A stretch of 64,000 nt of DNA from JAJEFO01 sp965214325 (GCA_965214325.1 CBDCBG010000006.1:1798001-1862000), one strand, 5' to 3'. Positions 35,061 through 44,264 are shown, counted from the stretch's first letter. Numbers and translations: made by a program. The notes: generated by a model from the sequence alone, not told the origin.

Positions 35061-36506
35061 TCAACCTGTCGCCTGCATGGCAACATCCTTGGCGGGGTCG
35101 ATCTCCAGCAGCTCGAAGGCCCGGCCCTGCAGCTCCGTCGGGGTCGCCAGCAGCGGGAAGGCATTGTCCGGACAGCCAGGCAGCGTCACCTCGTTCAGCG
35201 TCAGCGTGGCCAGGTCGGCGAGAAGGGTCGTGAAGCTGTGGACCGGCAGCCCGTCCGGGGTGCGCTTGGTGTCCGCCTTGCCCTTCGCGCTCTCCGAGAC
35301 CTCGGCGGGCTCCACCGGCGAGCTGCGCCGCGCCCGGGCGCCCTCCCGGTCGTCGTCCTCGAACAGGAGCGGCGCCAGGCGACGTCGCATGTGCCATTCC
35401 ACGTGGCATGCCAGCATGCAGAGGAACACGTGGGCGCGGACGTGATCCTCCGAGTACACGTGCACGGGCCGGATCCGCAGCCGCGAGGTCTTAATCGTGA
35501 GGAACGCGCGCTCCACCTGCGCGAGGCTCTTGCAATCCTCCACCGCGGCCTCCGGACCAAGTGACGCGGACTCCAGGCTGGTGCGGACCACGCAGATGCC
35601 GTCGAGCCTGGCCTCCGCCTCGATCCTGTCCGGATTGCGCTCCCAGTCCATTCCCGCGTCGTGCACGTCGATGTCGAAGTGCTTCTCCACCTTGCGCCGG
35701 CTGGCCTCCCGCCCGACGGCCTTCATGGCCTGGTCGCGGTTCTCCGGCCCCGGCTTCCGGCGCGCGGCGGCGGCCGCGATCGCCGCCAGCGTCTCCTCCG
35801 TCGCCTTCAGGAGCTCCTCCCGCTTGCGCCGCCGCTCCTCGCGCAGCCTCGGGTTCAGGCAGACCGTCAGCCGCTCCCCGGGGAAGTCCGGGCCCGTGAC
35901 CTCGGCCACAGCGTCGGGAACCAGGGCCTCGGGCTCCAGCGGGGCGGGAGCGCCGTCCGCGCCCTCCTTCAGCAGCTTGCGGATGTCTCCCGTCTTCAGC
36001 GCCGAGATCCAGTCGAGCCCCGCCGGCGCGAGGTCCTCGCGTATCCGCGCCGTCGTCAGCATCCCCCTGTCGCCCGCCAGCGCCACGCGGTCGATGCCGA
36101 AGCGCTTGCGGACCCTGGCCACCTGGGACGCCACCGTGGACGGGTCCCCGGCGTTGCCGGCGAACACCTCCACGGCGACCGGGCAGCCGTCCGCGGCGCA
36201 GAGCAGCCCGCAGGTGACCTGCATCCTGCCCCTCTTGCCGTCGCTGTTGTGGCCGAACGCCGCCAGCGGGCAGCACCGTCCCTCCAGGCACGAGCTGCTC
36301 ACGTCGTAGAGGATCAGCGTGTTCCCGCCCTTCAGGTGCCGGTTGGCCAGGCTCCTCTCGATCCAGGGCTGGCGCTGCAGCAGCCAGTCGAGCATGTCCA
36401 GCATCTCGTTGCCGGTGACGGGGCCGAGGCCGAGCACGGCCCCGAGGCTCGTCGACGCGGTCTCCGGATCCAGCCTGGAGGCGGGATCGATGATCCGCGC
36501 GACGAC
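35061..36506 (-). pseudogene. IS1634-family transposase, C-terminal part (split)
   Basis: From VVARIIDPASRLD onward it holds all three catalytic regions: LILYDVSSSCLEGR, VALAGDRGML and QVERAFLTIKTSRL, plus the conserved VRAHVFLCMLACHVEWHMRR. It has no start of its own. Removing 36507-41675 with one ACGAC joins it to 41676-41998 in frame: 1,441 + 323 = 1,764 bp, exactly 588 codons. Confidence 0.9.
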
Positions 36507-36594
36507 TGAGCGTCTTCACGTAAATTGATGATGCCTTGATCACGCAATTTGGCGGACATTGGCCTGCGACGCCGGCTCGCGGCACGATTCTTGG

Positions 36595-37458
36595 CTACTT
36601 GGAAGGGAAGGCTGCGGCGCATGCCTTTAGGACGGCGTTCCAGTCTCCGTGGCCGTCCGGAGGCCGCATGCGGCGGGCTCTCGGGTCTTCGCTGACGAGG
36701 CGTTCGGCGGCACGGTCTCCGGCGGGATCGGCGTCGAACGCGACCAGGATGCGCTTCGGCCTCCAGGCCTCGGCCCATGTCGGGAGGCGCCGCGCGACGC
36801 CGGCGGTTGACAGGATCACGGTTCCGGGCCGGCGGCAGTCCTCGATGCACCAGGCAGAGATGGCGTCGATCGCGCTTTCGGTCAGAATGACGGTTTTTGG
36901 CGTTGACCGGTCCACGGGCAGCCAGAAGCTTCCGGCGGCCTTGCGCGATCCGCGCGCCATGGACCGGTAGCGCTTGCCGTCTGCCGCCTTGACGGTGCCG
37001 ACGATCTCGGCGCCGGTGACGTTCCGTCCGGCGTCGGTGCAGGCGAAGACGGCGTTTCCGCGCGCGTCGGCGGCCACGAGGCCGCGCCGCCTGCAGGCGT
37101 CCACGCACCGGGCCGGGAGACCCCGGGCTTCGGCGAGATGGCGACGGACGCTGGCCCAGGCCGCCTCGCGGTGCGGGGGGATCCGCGGTCCGGGCGTCCC
37201 GGCGCTTCCGGCGAGGACCGCGACGGCGTCGGCGAAGCCGCAGCGGCGGGCATGCATGACGAGATCGATGGCGCCGCCGCCGCCGGACTGCGCGACATGG
37301 TCGAACCAGCGGGGATCGTTGATGCTGATGACGGAGCCGGCGCGCTTCCAGCGGCGCGGGTCGCGCGGGTCCCTGCGGTAGCCGAGCCGCTCGGCGAGCG
37401 GTTCAAGCGGCTGGCTTCGGATCTCGTCGAGGCGCCGATCGTCCCAGCGCCGGATCAT
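36595..37458 (-). CDS. TOPRIM (DUF3991-type) primase-like protein
   Basis: 287 aa. The N-terminal part has a DUF3991/zinc-less primase-associated look (AGSVISINDPRWFDHVAQSG and GGAIDLVMHARRCGFADAVA). The C-terminal TOPRIM fold shows the Glu motif VILTESAIDAISAW and the DxD motif ILVAFDADPAGDRAAERL. Proteins of this kind prime or assist replication of plasmids and phages. It follows the RecA-like ATPase by 123 bp containing a strong hairpin. Last gene of the transposon operon, 88 bp from the left end. Confidence 0.8.
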   Translation of the reverse strand: MIRRWDDRRLDEIRSQPLEPLAERLGYRRDPRDPRRWKRAGSVISINDPRWFDHVAQSGGGGAIDLVMHARRCGFADAVAVLAGSAGTPGPRIPPHREAAWASVRRHLAEARGLPARCVDACRRRGLVAADARGNAVFACTDAGRNVTGAEIVGTVKAADGKRYRSMARGSRKAAGSFWLPVDRSTPKTVILTESAIDAISAWCIEDCRRPGTVILSTAGVARRLPTWAEAWRPKRILVAFDADPAGDRAAERLVSEDPRARRMRPPDGHGDWNAVLKACAAAFPSK

Positions 37459-37512
37459 GGGTGACGGTCGCCCGCAGGGGATGGCGCGAAGCGGACGGGC
37501 TGCCGGGGCCCT

Positions 37513-37573
37513 GCGTTCCCGTTCCCGTTCCCGCCAACGCCTAGGGATTGCGCCGGAACGGGAACGGGAACGC
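37513..37573. repeat. 19-bp perfect hairpin between ATPase and TOPRIM genes
   Basis: GCGTTCCCGTTCCCGTTCC (37513-37531) is an exact reverse complement of 37555-37573, with a 23-nt loop. Each arm is itself three GTTCCC units, an iteron-like pattern. Possible roles are attenuator of the TOPRIM gene, terminator, or replication-protein binding site. Confidence 0.85.
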
Positions 37574-37581
37574 GTCCGCCC

Positions 37582-38535
37582 TCAGGCCGCATCGCCGGCC
37601 AGGCGGTAGCAGGACCCGGACGCCCGCTCGACGCGCCCCTCGCGGACCAGCTTGTGCAGCGTCTCGCCGACGGTCGCGTTGCGCGCGGCGACGCACTGCC
37701 GGATCTGGACCTGGGTGAGCGGCGCCCCGGAATCGGCGAGCGCCTGCACGACGCGCTGCTCGGGCGTCGGACGCTTCGGCCCGACATCGTCCGGAACCTG
37801 CTGCCGCAGCCGCAGCGCCGGTCCCTTGCCGTCGTCGGCAAGCTCGATCGCGACGTCGGCGAGGCCGGGGGCGGCGCGGTGCTCGACGGTCATGACGATC
37901 TTTCCGTCCCGGCGCCTGAGGTAGAGGTTGCTGTCGCCCCAGGCGTGCAGCTCGCTGCTGCCCCGCAGCGCCTGCCCGGGCCGGCCGGAGCCGCTCTTTC
38001 GGGCATGGTGGACGAGCAGCACGGCGGCCCCGGAGCGGCGCTGGACGTCCCGCAGGAATCCGAGGATCGGCGCGATCTCGGAGACGGCGTTCTCGTCGAC
38101 GCCGTGCAGCCGGACCAGGGGATCGAGGACCAGAAGCCGGGGTCCGTGCCGCCCGACGGTCTCCAGCAGCCGCTGCCGGTCGGCGGCGTGGTCGAGGCGC
38201 AGGACGGGCACGTCGATGACGGCGATGTCCAGGGTCTCGAAGTCGGCGCCGGCCGCGGCGGCGATGCCCTGGAGGCGGCGGCGCACGATGTGGCCGGCGT
38301 CCTCGGCGGCGAACATCAGCACCGGGCCGGGCTGCGCCGCCGGGAAGCGGCGCAGGCAGGGGACGCCCGCCGCGACCGCGACGGCGAGATCGAGCGCGAG
38401 GAACGACTTTCCGCACTTGGGCTCGCCGCCGATGATGCCGACCGCCTGGCGGCCCCACAGGCCGTCGACCAGCCATTGCCGCTCGGGCGGCCGATCCTCC
38501 AGCTCGACCGGCCGGCGGGTCGGGAAGCCGGTCAT
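37582..38535 (-). CDS. RecA/RepA-like hexameric ATPase with winged-helix tail
   Basis: 317 aa. Walker A is GIIGGEPKCGKSFLALDLA, the Walker B-like strand is PRLLVLDPLVRLHGVDEN, and the motif VLLVHHARKSGSG matches the DnaB/RepA (RSF1010-type) AAA_25 group. The last ~80 residues look like a winged helix (VVQALADSGAPLTQVQIRQ). It overlaps the ExeA-like gene by ATGA, so it is made with the transposition proteins. A replicative-helicase or DNA-remodelling role in transposition is inferred. Confidence 0.82.
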   Translation of the reverse strand: MTGFPTRRPVELEDRPPERQWLVDGLWGRQAVGIIGGEPKCGKSFLALDLAVAVAAGVPCLRRFPAAQPGPVLMFAAEDAGHIVRRRLQGIAAAAGADFETLDIAVIDVPVLRLDHAADRQRLLETVGRHGPRLLVLDPLVRLHGVDENAVSEIAPILGFLRDVQRRSGAAVLLVHHARKSGSGRPGQALRGSSELHAWGDSNLYLRRRDGKIVMTVEHRAAPGLADVAIELADDGKGPALRLRQQVPDDVGPKRPTPEQRVVQALADSGAPLTQVQIRQCVAARNATVGETLHKLVREGRVERASGSCYRLAGDAA

Positions 38536-39362
38536 TCGCCTTGCCCTTTGCCGTCGGACTCGCCCATGGCCTCCAGGAAGAGCTTCTCGTCGAGCACGTC
38601 GCGGTTCTTCTCGACGCCGGCGAGGAGGAGGTCGTCGGCCATGATCGTCAGCGACCGGGGGTTGCCGGCGGCATGCGCGACGAGGGCCTCCTTGAGGCCG
38701 GGCGTCATGAGGCCGGGGTTGCCCGCCGCGTCGAGCAGGTGATCGAGCATCCGGGCCAGCTCCTTGGCGTCGGACCCCGTCATGACGAGGCGCTGGCGGA
38801 TCCGCGAGGCGACCGGCTGCAGCTCCGGGTTGCGCAGCTTGGCGAGCAGCCGGCCGTCGCCGGCGAGCACGACGCTGAGGATGGCGCGCGAATCGAACTC
38901 CGTGGAGGCGAGCAGGCGCAGCTCGGTCAGCACCTTCGCGGCCATCTCCTGGGCCTCGTCGACGAGCAGGACCGGACGCATGCGGGTGTCCTCGAGATGC
39001 GTGAGCCAGTGCTCGCGCAGCGCCTTGAAGCCGGCCCAGATGTTGCTGCGAAGCGTCGTGATGCCGAACAGGTCGGCCATCTCGCGGTAGAAGTCGCCGT
39101 TGCTCGACGAGGGATGGGCGAGCACGGCGACGGCGAGGCCGTCGGCCTTCCCGAGGCGGCTGGCGAGCAGGCGGAGCGCCACGCTCTTTCCGGTGCCGGG
39201 ATCGCCGGCGACGAGCGCGAAGCCGCCCTGGCGCACGAGCTGGCGCTCGATCCTGCCGCAGAAGCCGTTGACCGCCGGCGTGGCCAGAAGGCCCTCGACC
39301 GGCAGGTCGGCGGCGAACGGGTTCCACTTGAGGCCGTAATGGGTGAGCTGCTGGCGGTTCAT
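38532..39362 (-). CDS. ExeA/TniB-type AAA+ transposition ATPase
   Basis: 276 aa. Begins MNRQQLTHYGLKWNPFAADL, the usual ExeA-like opening. Walker A is ALVAGDPGTGKSVALRLLA, Walker B is MRPVLLVDEAQEM, and the sensor region is LSVVLAGDGRLLAKL followed by SRIRQRLVM. In DDE elements of the TniA/TniB, MuA/MuB and TnsB/TnsC types this ATPase selects and marks the target and activates the transposase. It overlaps the transposase stop by ATGA. Confidence 0.88.
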   Translation of the reverse strand: MNRQQLTHYGLKWNPFAADLPVEGLLATPAVNGFCGRIERQLVRQGGFALVAGDPGTGKSVALRLLASRLGKADGLAVAVLAHPSSSNGDFYREMADLFGITTLRSNIWAGFKALREHWLTHLEDTRMRPVLLVDEAQEMAAKVLTELRLLASTEFDSRAILSVVLAGDGRLLAKLRNPELQPVASRIRQRLVMTGSDAKELARMLDHLLDAAGNPGLMTPGLKEALVAHAAGNPRSLTIMADDLLLAGVEKNRDVLDEKLFLEAMGESDGKGQGE

Positions 39363-40867
39363 GACCCGTCTCCCTGTTCGTCGTCGTCCCCCTGATCTTC
39401 CTCGTCCGGGCCGTCGCGGTCCGGGGCGGCATCCTTGCCGAAGGGCAGCCAGGCCGGCGGAAGCCCGGTCGCGTCCTGCTCGTCCCGGAGGCGCTTCAGC
39501 AGCGGCGCCGGGCCGGTCGCGGGCTTCGCGTCGTCGTCTTCGGCCCTGCGCCCGGTCCGGCGGCGGATCCCCTCGGCGTTGCGGCTCTTGTCCACCGGAC
39601 GGAGGGTGCAGATCCGGTCCCCGGTCCGGCCGTCGACCATGTCGATGCTGGAAAGATCCCAGCGGGCGACGCGCAGGTCGACCTTGCGCAGGTGGCGCCA
39701 CGGCGGCGGCAGCTGGCAGCGGATCTTCTCCACCGTCACCGTGCCGTCGGAGCGCCGCACCCGGCGCCGCACCTTGATGCGGAAGGCCGCCCGCAGCTCC
39801 TCGCTGCCCGGGCACGGCCGCGAGGCGTCCTCGCTTTCGGCCAGCCGCCTGAGCGGCGTGACGCCCGTCTCGCGGTGAACGCGGCGGTGATACTCGCGCT
39901 CCACCCAGGTGACGGTCGCGTCGTTCAGGTCCTGCAGCGTCAGCGTCTCGACGGTCTCGAGCATCGCCATCAGGCGTCCCTCGACCTGGGCGAACAGGAC
40001 TTCCTGCTTGCCGTTCTGATAAGGACTTCGGACCAGCGTCTGGCGGGCAAGAACGCCGAGTTCGTGGAGCCCTTCCTGCACCTCCCCGGCCATCATCGCC
40101 GAACCGTTGTCGGTCAGCAGGGACCTGGGCAGCCCTCTCTTCATGAGCGCCTGGCTGATGCCGTGGACGAAGATCTCGGCGGTCTCCCCGAGATACCACT
40201 GGAGGTGGCAGCCAAGGCGCGAATGGTCGTCGATGAAGCTGAGAAGGATCGGGGTCCTCCACTCCCCGGACGCCGTCAGCACGCGACAGGTCCTCGAATG
40301 GTGGAAGTCGGCGTGCCACAGCGCGTGGCTGCGCGAGACCTCGTAGCTCAGCACCTCGCGCCCCTCGACCGCCGGCCGCCCGGGTTCGTCCCCGAACTTC
40401 CGCTTCCGGCGCCGGCGCTCCAGCCCCGCCGCGCGCATGACGCGGGTCAGCGTGGCGTAGGACGGCATCGGCCCGAGCGCGGGATCGGCCTCGACCAGCG
40501 TCCGGAGGTTGTCGTGGTGGAGCTGCACCGACCAGGAGGGGTGCGCCTTGTACTGGTCGCGCAGCGCCGCCATCAGCAGGGCCGAGACGCGCCGCGCGCG
40601 GCCGGCGTCGCGCCGCACCCGCCGCCGCAGCGCCCGGACCGGATCCTGCCCGGCCGATCGCGCCTGGTAGTGCCAGCGCTCGATTGTCGAGACCGAGAAC
40701 CGCACCTTGCCGCCCCTGGCGGGATGCTCCCAGTCCCGCCGCGACAGCCGCTCCAGCTCGGCCCGCAGCCGCCCCTTCGGCGGCGGCGATGCCAGCAGCG
40801 GGCCGACGACCGCGAAGCGCAGCCGCGCCCAGCCGTCCCGGTCGCCCGGTTCGTTCTTCATGACCAT
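39359..40867 (-). CDS. rve-type DDE transposase (TniA/TnsB/Mu-like)
   Basis: About 502 aa from the ATG at 40867, which has GGGAGGG 8 bp upstream. N-terminal HTH regions (STIERWHYQARSAG, SYATLTRVMRAAGL) precede the integrase core with Asp in LWHADFHHSRTC, Asp in SLLTDNGSAMMAG and Glu in NGKQEVLFAQVEGRLM. A Mu-type beta-barrel region follows (VRRSDGTVTVEKIRCQLPPP), then an acidic tail. First of three overlapping genes with the two ATPases. Confidence 0.88.
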   Translation of the reverse strand: MVMKNEPGDRDGWARLRFAVVGPLLASPPPKGRLRAELERLSRRDWEHPARGGKVRFSVSTIERWHYQARSAGQDPVRALRRRVRRDAGRARRVSALLMAALRDQYKAHPSWSVQLHHDNLRTLVEADPALGPMPSYATLTRVMRAAGLERRRRKRKFGDEPGRPAVEGREVLSYEVSRSHALWHADFHHSRTCRVLTASGEWRTPILLSFIDDHSRLGCHLQWYLGETAEIFVHGISQALMKRGLPRSLLTDNGSAMMAGEVQEGLHELGVLARQTLVRSPYQNGKQEVLFAQVEGRLMAMLETVETLTLQDLNDATVTWVEREYHRRVHRETGVTPLRRLAESEDASRPCPGSEELRAAFRIKVRRRVRRSDGTVTVEKIRCQLPPPWRHLRKVDLRVARWDLSSIDMVDGRTGDRICTLRPVDKSRNAEGIRRRTGRRAEDDDAKPATGPAPLLKRLRDEQDATGLPPAWLPFGKDAAPDRDGPDEEDQGDDDEQGDGS

Positions 40868-40915
40868 GACGGTGTCCCTCCCTGTCAGTTCCACGGGAGG
40901 CAGGCCTAGGGCGCC

Positions 40916-41530
40916 CTATGATATCGCGACAGGAACACTCTCTGCGGGCGGCGACAGGCCATCGCCGATACTGCAGGATCCGGTCCACGGCATGAGCCAG
41001 ATCAGGCTCCGCAGGAGTCTCGATCGCGGCGACCGGCCCCGCATCGAGCGCACCAGGACGACGAGCGGCGGATCGTCCGGCGGAACGGCCAGTTCGCCCC
41101 GCTTCCACCGCCACGCCGCCGTTGCCGGGAACACCTCCCGCCACCACCGGCACCACCGGCGAAGCGTCACCTCCGGAATGCCCCACATGCGGCTGGCCGT
41201 CGCAAGCGGAGCGCTGCCGATCAGCACGAGCAGGCTCGCCGCAAGGAACACCGGCGCCACCCTGAACCTCCTGCCGAAGAAGCGAACCGAGGGCGGAGTC
41301 GTCCGGCACCGGCAACCGTCGCAGCAGAAGCTGAAGCGGCGGACGTCGTCGCGAAGGGCGGGCGCAAGCGCGTGCGGCTTGCGCGGATAGGTCGCGCTGT
41401 GAAGGCGACCGCCGCAATGCCCGCATCCCTCCGAACGGCTGCGGGCGGCCTCGGCCGCGTCGACCTTCTCGAGGAAAGCCCAGGTGCGGGCGTAGGAAAG
41501 CATGGAACGGGAAAACAAATTGTGCGACAT
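40916..41530 (-). CDS. Zinc-ribbon, DUF6431-like transposon protein
   Basis: 204 aa from the ATG at 41530 (GACGAGGCA upstream). Two CxxC pairs (CGHCGGRLHSATYPRK and FCCDGCRCRTTPPSVRFFG) form a zinc ribbon like those at the start of some transposases. They are followed by a hydrophobic region and a helix-turn-helix-like stretch (ATASRMWGIPEVTLRRWCRW). I recall this family beside rve transposases; its job could be DNA end or target recognition. It is the first gene inside the right end. Confidence 0.7.
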   Translation of the reverse strand: MSHNLFSRSMLSYARTWAFLEKVDAAEAARSRSEGCGHCGGRLHSATYPRKPHALAPALRDDVRRFSFCCDGCRCRTTPPSVRFFGRRFRVAPVFLAASLLVLIGSAPLATASRMWGIPEVTLRRWCRWWREVFPATAAWRWKRGELAVPPDDPPLVVLVRSMRGRSPRSRLLRSLIWLMPWTGSCSIGDGLSPPAESVPVAIS

Positions 41531-41567
41531 TGCCTCGTCTCCGGTAGATTCACCGTCACCGAGACAA

Positions 41568-41604
41568 GCCCCTTGGCCGACTTCTTGCAAGTCGGTTGAG
41601 GGGC
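41568..41604. repeat. Imperfect hairpin near the right end of the 5.2-kb transposon
   Basis: Nested stems GCCCCT (41568-41573) / AGGGGC (41599-41604) and CCGACTT (41577-41583) / AAGTCGG (41589-41595). It lies 71 bp inside the element and 38 bp upstream of the first gene. It may regulate that gene or be part of the transposase-binding end. A shorter perfect one, GTCAGA-AAC-TCTGAC, is at 41654-41668. Confidence 0.6.
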
Positions 41605-41675
41605 ACCCACCCCAAACCCTCAGACAAATCGAGCGGAATCGACGGAATCCACGTCAGAAACTCTGACAACGCTCA

Positions 41676-41998
41676 ACGACCGCCGCCACGGCGAGGTCCC
41701 GCATGCGCTCCGCCTTCCGGCCGAGGACGCGGACCATGCCAAGCGACCGCAGCGTTCCCAGCACCGCCGCGACATGGCCGTGGGGGCGTGACCGGCGGAT
41801 GGTGACGGCCGCGTCGAGCGACGGGAACACCACCCCGCCGCCGAGGGCGGCGCGGATTGCGTCGATGATGTGGGGCGGCATCTTCGAGAGGTTGGCGAGG
41901 GTTCTCCTGCGGATGCGCTTGCCCTCGCGCCATGCCTCGCGGAGGAGGATTGCAGGCGGGGAGGAGCGGTTGGGAATGACATCGACGCTGAGGGCCAC
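41676..41998 (-). pseudogene. IS1634-family transposase, N-terminal part (split)
   Basis: Starts at ATG 41998 with the family opening (VDVIPNRSSPPAILLREAWR, RTLANLSKMPPHIIDAIRAA) and runs to DLAVAAVV, where the 5.2-kb transposon interrupts it after the ACGAC duplication. The continuation is 35061-36506. The joined protein would have 587 residues, a full IS1634-family length. Confidence 0.9.
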
Positions 41999-42186
41999 GG
42001 GTCCGATCCTTACATGGCACCACTATAAGGCCAATAATATGCTGAATGGAAAGCGAAGCAACACATAATATGTGCAATTGCATGGCAACATTGATCCAAG
42101 GAGAATCCCTGCGCTTGCGCGGGAAAGCCGAGCCTTTTCAGCAGCCTGCGCAATGCCGTCAGGAAGATTTCTGCTGGAAGGTCCGC

Positions 42187-43686
42187 CTAGTCCATGGCCT
42201 TGAAGGCGAATTCGCCGCCCTCCTTGATGCCGGAAAACCAGCGTGCGGTGACGGTCTTGGTCCTCGTGTAGAAGCGGAACGCATCCGGCCCGTACTGGTT
42301 CAGGTCGCCGAAGGCGGATCGCTTCCAGCCACCGAATGTGTAATAGGAGAGCGGCACTGGAATCGGGAAGTTGATGCCCACCATGCCCACGTTCACGCGG
42401 TTCGCGAAATCCCGGGCCGCGTCGCCGTCGGCGGTGAAGATGGCGGTGCCGTTCCCGTAAGGGTTGTCCATGGTCAGCTTCAGAGCGTCCTCGTAGCTCT
42501 CTGTCCGCACCTGGCTCAGGACCGGACCGAAGATCTCTTCTTTGTAGATGTCCATTTCAGCGGTCACGTTGTCAAAGAGGGTCGGACCGACGAAGAACCC
42601 GTCCTCGTAGCCCTGAAGCGCGAAATCCCGGCCATCGGTCACGAGCGTAGCCCCCTGCTCCACCCCCTTGTCGATGAGGGCTGTCACTCGCTCCTTGCTG
42701 GCCTTGGTTATGAGCGGCCCAAAATCGACATCTTCGCCAGCCGTGTACGGGCCGACCTTGAGCTTCTCAATTCTCGGCACAAGACGCTCTATCAATGCGT
42801 CCGCCGTCCGTTGCCCTACCGGCACCGCAACCGAAACGGCCATGCAACGCTCGCCGGCAGCGCCGTAGCCGGAACCGACCAGCGCATCCGCCGCCTTGTC
42901 GAGGTCGGCGTCGGGCATGACGATCATGTGGTTCTTTGCTCCGCCGAAACATTGCGCGCGCTTCCCGTTCGAGCAGGCACGTCCATAGATGTATTCCGCG
43001 ATCGGAGTCGAACCGACGAAAGCCACGCCTTGAACGGTCTCGTTATCGAGGATGGCATCCACTGCTTCCTTGTCACCGTTCACGATCTGGAGCACGCCAT
43101 CAGGCAACCCGGCCTCCTTCAGGAGATCGGCGAGAAGAAGCGAGGTGGAGGGGCAGCGCTCGGAGGGCTTCATGACCATCGCATTGCCGCAGGAAATCGC
43201 CGGTGCCAGTTTCCAGAGGGGAATCATGGCCGGGAAGTTGAACGGCGTGATGCCTGCCACGACGCCCAGAGGATGGCGCATCGAATAGAGATCGATGCCC
43301 GGGCCGCCGTCATTCGTGAACTCGCCCTTGAGCAGTGCGGGCGCGCCCATGCAGACCTCGACAACCTCGAGTCCCCGCTGCACGTCTCCACGGCCGTCGG
43401 GAAGCGTCTTGCCATGTTCGCGGCTCACTGTCTCGGCCAGCGTGTCCATGTTCTCGACGATGAGCCGGCCAAGCGCCATCATCACTCGCGCACGCCGCTG
43501 CGGGTTCGTTGCCGCCCAGCCGACCTGCGCTTCGGCGGCTCTGGCCACGGCCTCGTTCACTTCCTCGGCGCCGGCGAGCGGGACGCGTGCCCGAACCTCG
43601 CCGGTGGCTGGATTGTAGACATCGCCAAACCGGCCGGACTTTCCCTTGACACGCTGGCCATCGATGTAGTGACTGAGTTCTTCCAT
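42187..43686 (-). CDS. mmsA: Methylmalonate-semialdehyde dehydrogenase (CoA-acylating)
   Basis: 499 aa, right for MmsA. Converts methylmalonate or malonate semialdehyde to propionyl- or acetyl-CoA in valine, thymine and inositol breakdown. Signatures: PFNFPAMIPLWKLAPAISCG, VGSTPIAEYIYGRACSNGKR, the catalytic Cys in GAAGERCMAVS and EIFGPVLSQVR near the C-terminus. The ATG at 43686 has GGAGGGAGCG upstream. It is divergent from the CBS-protein gene. Confidence 0.92.
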   Translation of the reverse strand: MEELSHYIDGQRVKGKSGRFGDVYNPATGEVRARVPLAGAEEVNEAVARAAEAQVGWAATNPQRRARVMMALGRLIVENMDTLAETVSREHGKTLPDGRGDVQRGLEVVEVCMGAPALLKGEFTNDGGPGIDLYSMRHPLGVVAGITPFNFPAMIPLWKLAPAISCGNAMVMKPSERCPSTSLLLADLLKEAGLPDGVLQIVNGDKEAVDAILDNETVQGVAFVGSTPIAEYIYGRACSNGKRAQCFGGAKNHMIVMPDADLDKAADALVGSGYGAAGERCMAVSVAVPVGQRTADALIERLVPRIEKLKVGPYTAGEDVDFGPLITKASKERVTALIDKGVEQGATLVTDGRDFALQGYEDGFFVGPTLFDNVTAEMDIYKEEIFGPVLSQVRTESYEDALKLTMDNPYGNGTAIFTADGDAARDFANRVNVGMVGINFPIPVPLSYYTFGGWKRSAFGDLNQYGPDAFRFYTRTKTVTARWFSGIKEGGEFAFKAMD

Positions 43687-43832
43687 CGCTCCCTCCAAGA
43701 TCCTTGCACAAGAATACGGCAAGGGAAGGGGGAGGAAAAGTGGAGGGGCGCGACAGTTGCGAAACTTGACAGAACGGTGCGCACGGTGAAACCTTCTGTT
43801 ACACCACAGGCCATTGGATTGGAGAGAGACAA

Positions 43833-44264
43833 ATGCTCGTGCGCCAGATCCTCGGAACGACCGGCGGGCCGGACGTAGTGACTATCGAACCGGAGGCTTC
43901 GGTGGCGGACGCCGCGCAGCTGCTTTCAAAGAAGCGAATCGGCGCACTGGTTGTTTGCAGCGAAGACCGGCCGGTCGGCATGCTGTCCGAGCGCGACATC
44001 GTTCGCGAACTTGGACGGCGCGGCGAAATCTGCCTCAAGGAGAAGGTGTCGGACATGATGACCCGAAAGGTCATCAGTTGCACGCCGGACCAAAGCGCCA
44101 ACCACGTCCTTCAGCAAATGACCGAAGGCAGGTTCCGGCACATGCCCGTGATGGACGGCGAGCGCATGATCGGGCTGATTTCGATCGGCGATGTCGTGAA
44201 GGCCCGGCTTTCCGAACTCACGATGGAGAAAGACGCGCTTGAAGGCATGATCAAGGGCTACTGA
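43833..44264 (+). CDS. Two-CBS-domain protein
   Basis: 143 aa made only of a CBS pair (Bateman module): VVTIEPEASVADAAQLLSKK...LSERDIVRELGRRG and VISCTPDQSANHVLQQMTEG...LISIGDVVKARLSE. Such stand-alone modules bind adenine nucleotides and sense energy charge. A GGAGAGAGAC ribosome binding site precedes the ATG. It is divergent from mmsA; the partner protein is not evident. Confidence 0.88.
   Translation: MLVRQILGTTGGPDVVTIEPEASVADAAQLLSKKRIGALVVCSEDRPVGMLSERDIVRELGRRGEICLKEKVSDMMTRKVISCTPDQSANHVLQQMTEGRFRHMPVMDGERMIGLISIGDVVKARLSELTMEKDALEGMIKGY

Larger units (their letters stand above)
36507..41675. mobile_element. 5,169-bp DDE/AAA transposon carrying helicase- and primase-like genes
   Basis: The boundaries come from the split transposase gene around it. 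ACGAC is duplicated at 36502-36506 and 41676-41680, and both element ends read TGAGCGT inward (TGAGCGTCTTCACG on the left; TGAGCGTTGTCAGAG on the right). 5-bp duplications and TG-type ends agree with Tn7/Tn5090/Mu-like DDE elements. Genes, all on the minus strand from right to left: zinc-ribbon DUF6431-like protein, rve-type transposase, ExeA/TniB-like ATPase, RecA/RepA-like ATPase, TOPRIM protein. Three consecutive genes overlap by ATGA. No TniQ/TnsD, resolvase or cargo is seen. Confidence 0.88.
34990..42030. mobile_element. Older IS1634-family element, split by a 5.2-kb transposon (ends approximate)
   Basis: The two halves of its transposase gene lie at 35061-36506 and 41676-41998. The outer ends could not be fixed: no clear inverted repeat was found, so the limits given are only where homology and genes stop. 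Its left side touches the IS630 right end. The transposase is only distantly related to that of copies 1 and 2, so it is a different IS. Confidence 0.6.

Noticed and set aside
36507..41675. CRISPR-associated transposon or classical Tn7
   Set aside because: No TniQ/TnsD, TnsA, Cas genes or guide array; only the DDE and AAA proteins resemble those systems.
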